Source: an uncultured Alphaproteobacteria bacterium (GTDB lineage: Bacteria; Pseudomonadota; Alphaproteobacteria; Caulobacterales; Caulobacteraceae). From it: a stretch of DNA of 5,897 nucleotides. Made by a program: the position numbers and the translations under genes. Each line of letters opens with the position of its first letter. Position 1 is the stretch's first letter. The DNA lies in the NCBI GenBank assembly GCA_903933475.1, contig CAIZKE010000092.1, positions 1 through 5,897 on the forward strand, in the 5' to 3' direction. The notes beneath the pieces are model-generated. The model saw nothing but the letters and a program-made list of their open reading frames with translations. It was not told the DNA's origin and searched no databases. Below are positions 1 to 3,929 of the stretch, in pieces.

Positions 1-701
1 ACCTCGTCAGGTCTGCTGGCGCGGAAGACCACCATCGCCGGGGTCCCGGGGGCGCGTCCAGCGGCGATCAGCCGATCTGCGATCCGCCCTGCGGTGCTGG
101 CACCCATGTAGATCACCACCGTATGGTTGGCTCGCGCAAGGGCCTCCCAGTCGAGGTCGGGCTCGCGATCCCCTGCGGCGTGTCCGGTCACGAATGTGAC
201 GGCCTGGGCAGACTTGCGGTGAGTCAGCGGCGCGCCTGCCGAAGCGGAGGCGGCGAGCGCCGCGGTGATCCCCGGAACAACCTCGCAGGGAACGCCCGCG
301 GCTCGGCAGGCTTCCAGTTCTTCTCCACCCCGTCCGAAGATGAAGGGGTCGCCGCCCTTTAGCCGGACCACGTTCAGTCCCTCGGACGCCAGACCGACCA
401 GGAGCCGGTTGATCTCTTCCTGGGCGTAGGTGTGGCGAGATTTCCGCTTCGCCACGGAAATGCGCCGGGCCGAAGCTGGAGCCAGGGCCAGGATGGCCTC
501 GGGAACCAGCCCGTCATGGACAACGACATCCGCCTGGGACAGCACCCGGACAGCGCGGACCGTCATGAGGTCCGGGTCCCCTGGACCGGCTCCCGCCAGC
601 CAGACCCTGCCGGTGACCCGGGGTGCCGCGCCACGGAGTTTGGCACCGCCTCCTACGACCACAAGGCCGCGGCGGCGCGACAACTTACCAGGATCGGCCA
701 T
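1..701 (-). CDS. cobA: Uroporphyrinogen-III C-methyltransferase (SUMT), 3' end beyond window
   Basis: SUMT transfers two methyl groups from S-adenosylmethionine to uroporphyrinogen III, giving precorrin-2 for sirohaem and cobalamin; it is cytoplasmic. Reading the minus strand from ATG at 701 gives 233 uninterrupted codons to the window edge. Family motifs appear in order: GAGPGDPDL (37-45), VVVHDGLV (59-66), KGGDPFIFGRGGEE (115-128), PGITAA (143-148), PLTHR (158-162), VTGH (171-174) and YMG (198-200). Family members usually have about 250-280 residues, so perhaps 20-50 are missing. The frame stays open upstream of 701; ATG 701 was chosen because GGAGG lies about 11 bases before it. The first 33 residues are an Arg/Gly-rich extension ahead of the usual start of the fold, so an internal GTG (residue 14) is possible. 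There is no fused CysG-type dehydrogenase domain at the N-terminus. The gene is divergent from the LysR gene. In related genomes, as I recall, cobA precedes sulfite reductase genes; that part would lie off the left edge. Confidence 0.93.
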   Translation of the reverse strand, partial: MADPGKLSRRRGLVVVGGGAKLRGAAPRVTGRVWLAGAGPGDPDLMTVRAVRVLSQADVVVHDGLVPEAILALAPASARRISVAKRKSRHTYAQEEINRLLVGLASEGLNVVRLKGGDPFIFGRGGEELEACRAAGVPCEVVPGITAALAASASAGAPLTHRKSAQAVTFVTGHAAGDREPDLDWEALARANHTVVIYMGASTAGRIADRLIAAGRAPGTPAMVVFRASRPDE

Positions 702-854
702 GCCGGCGATCGCCTCCGAGTGCAGGGCCAGGGCCCAAAAGACGACCCACCGGACCCTGCTGTGCGCAGCCCGGACAGCCGAAGGGTTGCAAACTGACTG
801 CACAGGGCTCAATTCGCAAGTCGAGGACTTCTGCCTCAGCGTTCAGGAAATCTC
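702..854. promoter_or_regulatory. Divergent control region between cobA and the LysR gene
   Basis: This 153-base non-coding stretch separates two divergently oriented genes and must hold promoters for both unless the upstream-open cobA frame is used. It contains TGCA-N7-TGCA at 788-802, an interrupted inverted repeat that could be a regulator site, although its spacing (T-N13-A) does not match the classical LysR T-N11-A box. A weak plus-strand promoter candidate is TTGCAA (787-792) with CAATTC (810-815), 17-base spacer. No riboswitch was recognised. Autoregulation by the LysR protein is typical of divergent LysR arrangements and is inferred here, not shown. Confidence 0.4.
845..850 (+). promoter_or_regulatory. 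Ribosome binding site deciding the GTG start of the LysR gene
   Basis: AGGAAA lies six bases after its AGGA core from GTG at 855. No ATG lies nearby in this frame, and the residues after GTG lead straight into the family's conserved PPLNALRAF start, so this site fixes the GTG as initiator. Confidence 0.65.
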
Positions 855-1811
855 GTGAAGCGTTCCCCCGACCGACGCCGGCTACCGCCCCTCAACGCCC
901 TGCGCGCATTTGAGGCGGCGGCGCGCCACCTCAACTTCTCCCGGGCGGCAGACGAGCTCTCGGTCACGCCGGGCGCCGTTTCGCAGCAGATCCAGAACCT
1001 TGAGGACTATGTGGGCGCGCCCCTCTTCCGCAGGACGCCCAAGGGGCTCCTGCTGACGGACGCGGCCCAGACCGCCCTGCCCGCCCTCCGGGAGGCCTTC
1101 GACAGGCTCGCCGAGGCCGCTTCCCTGCTGACCGCAGCGGTGGACGGTCGGCGGCTTACCCTCACCGCCGCGCCTTCCTTCGCCGCCAAGTGGCTGGTGC
1201 CGCGACTGGGGAGTTTCGAGGCGGCCAATCCCCAGGTCGACGTCTGGTTGTCTGCAGGCCTGGACCTGGTGGACCTCACGGCTGGAGAGGTGGACATCGC
1301 CCTGCGCTACGGTGCCGGCCGCTATGCTGGCATGGAGGTACGACGCCTGATCGGGGAGACCGTGATCCCCGTCCTTAGTCCCGAGCTCCATGCGGCGACC
1401 CCCCTGGACCGGCCCGAGGACCTTTCGCGACACATCCTGCTTCATGATGGCTCGCCCGAGCCCGACGATTCCTGTCCAGACTGGACCATGTGGCTTGCCG
1501 CGCGCGGCGTTCGCGAGGTGGACGGTACGCGAGGTCCCCGCTTCAACCAGTCCAGCCTGGTGATTGAGGCGGCGGTCAACGGCCGGGGCATCGCCCTGGC
1601 CAAGCGGACCCTGGCGCAGGATGACCTCGACGCCGGCCGGCTGGTGGCTCCCCTCCAGATCGCGACCGCAGTCGATTTCGCCTACTATCTGGTACACCCC
1701 AAGGCCAAGGGCCGCCTGCCGCAGGTCAAGGCCTTCATCAACTGGATCACGGCTGAGGCCGAGGCTCACGAAGCCGTCTTGCGGACCCTCGACAACGGGG
1801 CCGGGATCTAG
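855..1811 (+). CDS. LysR-family transcriptional regulator, GcvA type
   Basis: This is a DNA-binding transcription factor of the LysR family, 318 residues, close to the usual 295-320. The N-terminal winged helix-turn-helix spans about residues 11-70: PPLNALRAFEAAARHLNFSR (11-30) begins it, the recognition helix region is around TPGAVSQQIQNLE (38-50), and LFRRTPKGLLLT (57-68) forms the wing. The effector-binding domain runs from about 100 to 300, with WLVPRLGSF (113-121) and VDIALRYG (146-153), which match the GcvA/AmpR-like branch. In E. coli GcvA controls glycine cleavage, but this subfamily is broad and the ligand cannot be read from sequence, so no symbol is given. The start is GTG with a good Shine-Dalgarno site. 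It is divergent from cobA, which is therefore the first candidate target. Its TAG stop is also the first three bases of the palindromic element that follows. Confidence 0.92.
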   Translation: MKRSPDRRRLPPLNALRAFEAAARHLNFSRAADELSVTPGAVSQQIQNLEDYVGAPLFRRTPKGLLLTDAAQTALPALREAFDRLAEAASLLTAAVDGRRLTLTAAPSFAAKWLVPRLGSFEAANPQVDVWLSAGLDLVDLTAGEVDIALRYGAGRYAGMEVRRLIGETVIPVLSPELHAATPLDRPEDLSRHILLHDGSPEPDDSCPDWTMWLAARGVREVDGTRGPRFNQSSLVIEAAVNGRGIALAKRTLAQDDLDAGRLVAPLQIATAVDFAYYLVHPKAKGRLPQVKAFINWITAEAEAHEAVLRTLDNGAGI

Positions 1812-1859
1812 AGCCTGTTCCCTTCAGATGGAACGTCTGAAGGGACAAAACAGGCTCTA
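1809..1859 (+). repeat. Palindromic intergenic element, copy 1
   Basis: Outer arms TAGAGCCTGTT (1809-1819) and AACAGGCTCTA (1849-1859) are perfect complements. Inner arms CCCTTCAGA (1820-1828) and TCTGAAGGG (1836-1844) are also perfect. The loop is TGGAACG (1829-1835), and the only irregularity is a four-base bulge ACAA (1845-1848) on the 3' side. The 20-bp stem would be very stable as RNA or as a cruciform. It starts at the TAG stop of the LysR gene. There is no T-tract, so it is not a standard intrinsic terminator, although a role in mRNA 3'-end protection or termination is possible. It is related to copy 2 on the other strand. Confidence 0.9.
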
Positions 1860-1871
1860 AGTCCAAAACGT

Positions 1872-1923
1872 TAGATCCTGTTTGGATCCGATAACCGGTT
1901 CCCACTTATCGGAACAGGATCTA
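1872..1923 (-). repeat. Palindromic intergenic element, copy 2 (opposite orientation)
   Basis: Read on the minus strand, TAGATCCTGTT (1923-1913) pairs with AACAGGATCTA (1882-1872), and CCGATAA (1912-1906) pairs with TTATCGG (1894-1888). The loop is GTGGGAACCGG (1905-1895), with a five-base bulge ATCCA (1887-1883) on the 3' side. The layout is that of copy 1: same outer-arm length and same-side bulge, with a TGG(G)AAC core in the loop. The first three bases are the TAG stop of the HPt gene. The core AAGTGGGAACCGGTT resembles a dispersed palindrome I recall from many alphaproteobacterial genomes; that resemblance is from memory and unchecked. Confidence 0.9.
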
Positions 1924-2247
1924 GGCCGCCAGCCAGGCCTCGACCTCGGCAAGGACGAACGCCAACTCCCCGAGGATGGGCTCCATGCCCTCGAACTCGC
2001 CCATTTCCCAGTCCTCGCAAAGGTCGCCGAGGATCTGGGCACCGATGGCGCGGCCCGAACCCTTCAGGGTATGGATCACCTCAGCGGCCGAGGCGGGGTC
2101 TGCAGCCTGAAGCCGCCCGGACCAGCCCGCGGCCTCGGCGAGGAAGATCTCCAGGACCTCCCGCATGAGTCCCACATCCCCTGCGGCCAGCCGCTCCAGG
2201 AAACCGAAATCGACGCGTCCACCAGTCCCTGGCGAAACCATCTTCAT
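1921..2247 (-). CDS. Stand-alone histidine phosphotransfer (HPt) domain protein
   Basis: The 108-residue product is essentially one HPt domain, a four-helix bundle that shuttles phosphoryl groups between response-regulator receiver domains in phosphorelays. The signature HTLKGSGRAIGA begins at residue 59; His59 is the predicted phospho-acceptor, with Lys62, Gly63 and Ser64 in the usual positions. Predicted helices lie around residues 12-22, 26-46, 52-75 and 86-106. There are no signal or membrane segments, so it is cytoplasmic. Two starts are possible: ATG at 2247, or ATG at 2241 (106 residues). GGGGG (2252-2248) abuts the first but sits six bases before the second, so 2241 is quite likely the real start. 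No histidine kinase or receiver gene adjoins it, making it an orphan whose partners are unknown. It converges on the LysR gene and is divergent from the tRNA gene. Confidence 0.85.
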   Translation of the reverse strand: MKMVSPGTGGRVDFGFLERLAAGDVGLMREVLEIFLAEAAGWSGRLQAADPASAAEVIHTLKGSGRAIGAQILGDLCEDWEMGEFEGMEPILGELAFVLAEVEAWLAA

Positions 2248-2265
2248 CCCCCAAATTCCACGCCC

Positions 2266-2293
2266 TTGCGTTCGACGCGGTTTGCAGTATTTT
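2266..2293 (+). promoter_or_regulatory. Candidate promoter of tRNA-Lys
   Basis: TTGCGT (2266-2271) and TATTTT (2288-2293) are spaced by 16 bases, predicting initiation near 2300 and a 5' leader of about 35 bases before the mature tRNA end at 2334. It is a weak consensus match, supported mainly by being the only AT-rich patch upstream. Confidence 0.35.
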
Positions 2294-2318
2294 CCGCGCC
2301 CTCGCCCCGGGGCCGCAA
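2289..2318 (-). promoter_or_regulatory. Candidate promoter of the HPt gene
   Basis: On the minus strand TTGCGG (2318-2313) and GAAAAT (2294-2289) are separated by 18 bases, giving an estimated transcription start near 2280 and a leader of about 35 bases. The match is moderate (three and four of six). The -10 falls on the only AT-rich patch of this gap, which the tRNA promoter candidate also uses. Confidence 0.35.
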
Positions 2319-2333
2319 GGCACCGTAAGGCTT

Positions 2334-2409
<76 letters not shown>

Positions 2410-2606
2410 TCCTCCCGCCGAAACGCCGGCGCCGGAAGCGTGGATCCCCTCGAAAAGACCGACGGGTATCGACTCCTGGGAAGGTACCGTCAGTCTCCGG
2501 CTGACAGAATATCTGGGACCTCAGCGAGCGACGCTCGGCTTGACCCCCCGTCCTCCCCTGTTAGGACCGGTTTAGCATCCTCGCGCCGTAATCCCGGGAG
2601 ACCCCA
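2410..2606 (+). other. Non-coding stretch between tRNA-Lys and metY with small hairpins
   Basis: This 197-base stretch has no credible gene. It holds CCGGCGCCGG (2426-2435), a perfect palindrome just after the tRNA. It also has a stem ACGGGTA/TACCGT (2462-2468 with 2485-2490, one bulged G), a stem GTCAG/CTGAC (2489-2493 with 2501-2505, loop TCTCCGG), and AGCGAGC-GAC-GCTCGGCT (2523-2540, one bulged G). In related bacteria, methionine genes such as metA, metX and metZ can carry SAM-II riboswitches, but the conserved SAM-II strings I remember are not present, so no riboswitch is called. Confidence 0.4.
2540..2567 (+). promoter_or_regulatory. Candidate promoter of metY
   Basis: CTTGAC, the -35 form common in alphaproteobacteria, occurs as TTGACC at 2540-2545. 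A weak -10 TAGGAC lies at 2562-2567 after 16 bases. The predicted start near 2575 leaves a leader of about 30 bases. The GAGC-GAC-GCTC inverted repeat ends immediately upstream of or within the -35 and could be an operator. Confidence 0.35.
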
Positions 2607-3905
2607 ATGTCCGACACGCATCAGCGCCCGGAAACCCTTGTCCTCCATGCCGGCTGGCGAGCGGACCCGACCACGGGCTCGGTGGCGGTTCCGATCCATC
2701 AGACCACTTCCTATCAGTTCCGCGACACCGGCCATGCGGCCTCGCTGTTCGCTCTCCAGGAGCTGGGCAACATCTACACGCGGATCATGAATCCCACGAC
2801 GGACGTGCTGGAGCAGCGCATCACGGCGCTGGAAGGCGGAGTGGGCGCGCTGGCGGTGGCTTCAGGCCAGGCAGCCTCGGCCTACGCCATTCAGAACCTC
2901 GCCCGGGCGGGCGACAATGTGGTGTCCTCGACCGCCCTCTACGGCGGCACCTGGAACCTCTTCGCCAACACCCTGAAGGACCAGGGCATCGAGGTCCGCT
3001 TCGTGGATCCTGCCGACCCGGAAAACTTCCGCCGGGCCACCGACGACAGGACCCGCGCCTACTATGCAGAGACCCTGCCCAACCCCAAGCTCGAGGCCTT
3101 CCCCATCGCCGAGGTCGCCGCCATCGGGCGGGAGTTCGGCATTCCCCTGATCATGGACAATACCGCAGCGCCCCTTCTGGTTCGGCCCTTCGATCATGGC
3201 GCGGCCATCATCGTCTATTCCGCCACCAAGTACCTTGGCGGCCACGGCACCTCCATCGGCGGCCTGATCGTGGACTCCGGGAAGTTCGACTGGGAGAGCC
3301 GGCCCGAGCGCCAGCCCCTGCTGAATACCCCCGACGCCTCCTACCATGGGGCCGTCTGGACCCAGGCCGTGAAGCCCCTCGGCCCCATCGCCTACATCCT
3401 GCGGGCCCGGGTCATCCTCCTGCGCGACCTGGGCGCAGCCCTGTCGCCCTTCAACGCCTTCCAGATCCTCCAGGGCGTCGAAACCCTGGCCCTGCGGATG
3501 GAGCGCCACTGCGCCAACGCCACGGCCGTGGCGGCCTGGCTTCAGGGGCGCAAGGGCGTTTCTCGGGTGATCCACCCGTCCCAGCAGACCGGCGAGGCTC
3601 GGGCCCGCGCCGATCGCGTCATGAAGGGCGGCTACGGCGGCCTGGTCGGTTTTGAACTGGATGGCGGACTGGAGACCGGGCGGCGCTTCATCGACAGCCT
3701 GAAGCTCCTCTACCACGTCGCGAACATCGGAGATGCCCGGAGCCTGGCGATCCACCCGGCCTCTACGACCCACTCCCAGCTGTCCGCCGAGGAGCAGGCG
3801 GCCACGGGCGTCTCGGCAGGATATGTGCGCCTGTCGATCGGCATCGAGCACGTCGACGACATCATCGCCGACCTCGACCAAGCCATTTCAGCAGTCCTGG
3901 CCTGA
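2607..3905 (+). CDS. metY: O-acetylhomoserine sulfhydrylase (O-acetylhomoserine aminocarboxypropyltransferase)
   Basis: This PLP enzyme of the Cys/Met-metabolism (cystathionine gamma-synthase) family is predicted to combine O-acetylhomoserine with sulfide to give homocysteine and acetate, the direct-sulfhydrylation route to methionine, in the cytoplasm. At 432 residues it fits the longer MetY class (about 425-440) rather than MetZ/MetB (about 380-400). Visible features are YTRIMNPTTDVLEQR (57-71), the SGQAA phosphate-binding region (86-90), Tyr112 in LYGGT, Asp184 in IMDNT, which contacts the PLP nitrogen, and Lys208 in SATKYLGGHGT as the Schiff-base lysine. HPASTTHSQL and YVRLSIGIE near the C-terminus supply the substrate carboxylate-binding arginine. 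GGGAG (2596-2600) sits six bases before ATG. It appears monocistronic, since the next gene converges with only 24 bases between stops. An O-succinylhomoserine-using homologue cannot be fully excluded. Confidence 0.93.
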   Translation: MSDTHQRPETLVLHAGWRADPTTGSVAVPIHQTTSYQFRDTGHAASLFALQELGNIYTRIMNPTTDVLEQRITALEGGVGALAVASGQAASAYAIQNLARAGDNVVSSTALYGGTWNLFANTLKDQGIEVRFVDPADPENFRRATDDRTRAYYAETLPNPKLEAFPIAEVAAIGREFGIPLIMDNTAAPLLVRPFDHGAAIIVYSATKYLGGHGTSIGGLIVDSGKFDWESRPERQPLLNTPDASYHGAVWTQAVKPLGPIAYILRARVILLRDLGAALSPFNAFQILQGVETLALRMERHCANATAVAAWLQGRKGVSRVIHPSQQTGEARARADRVMKGGYGGLVGFELDGGLETGRRFIDSLKLLYHVANIGDARSLAIHPASTTHSQLSAEEQAATGVSAGYVRLSIGIEHVDDIIADLDQAISAVLA

Positions 3906-3929
3906 TTCCCGGGCTGCGCCTCGCGGGGC

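Noticed and set aside
430..858. Plus-strand open frames over the cobA 5' half
   Set aside because: The minus-strand reading gives every SUMT motif in order; the plus-strand products are Arg/Pro/Thr-rich shadows.
882..1769. Long minus-strand open frame (295 codons) antisense to the LysR gene
   Set aside because: GC-rich genes with strong third-position bias routinely leave the antisense frame open; the product has no recognisable motifs while the plus-strand reading is a clear LysR protein.
2411..2440. Intrinsic terminator after tRNA-Lys at CCGGCGCCGG
   Set aside because: Palindrome with no loop and no following T-run, so there is no support for a rho-independent terminator.
2410..2606. SAM-II riboswitch upstream of metY
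   Set aside because: Considered because related methionine genes can carry one, but the conserved pseudoknot strings I know (the GTGATTT and GCTAAA-type segments in order) are not present.
2862..3881. Long minus-strand open frame (339 codons) antisense to metY
   Set aside because: Gly/Val/Asp-rich shadow translation without family motifs; the plus-strand MetY is unambiguous.
3906..3929. Bidirectional terminator between the metY and pccA stops
   Set aside because: Only 24 bases, with a CCCGGG palindrome but no convincing stem-loop or T-tract on either strand.
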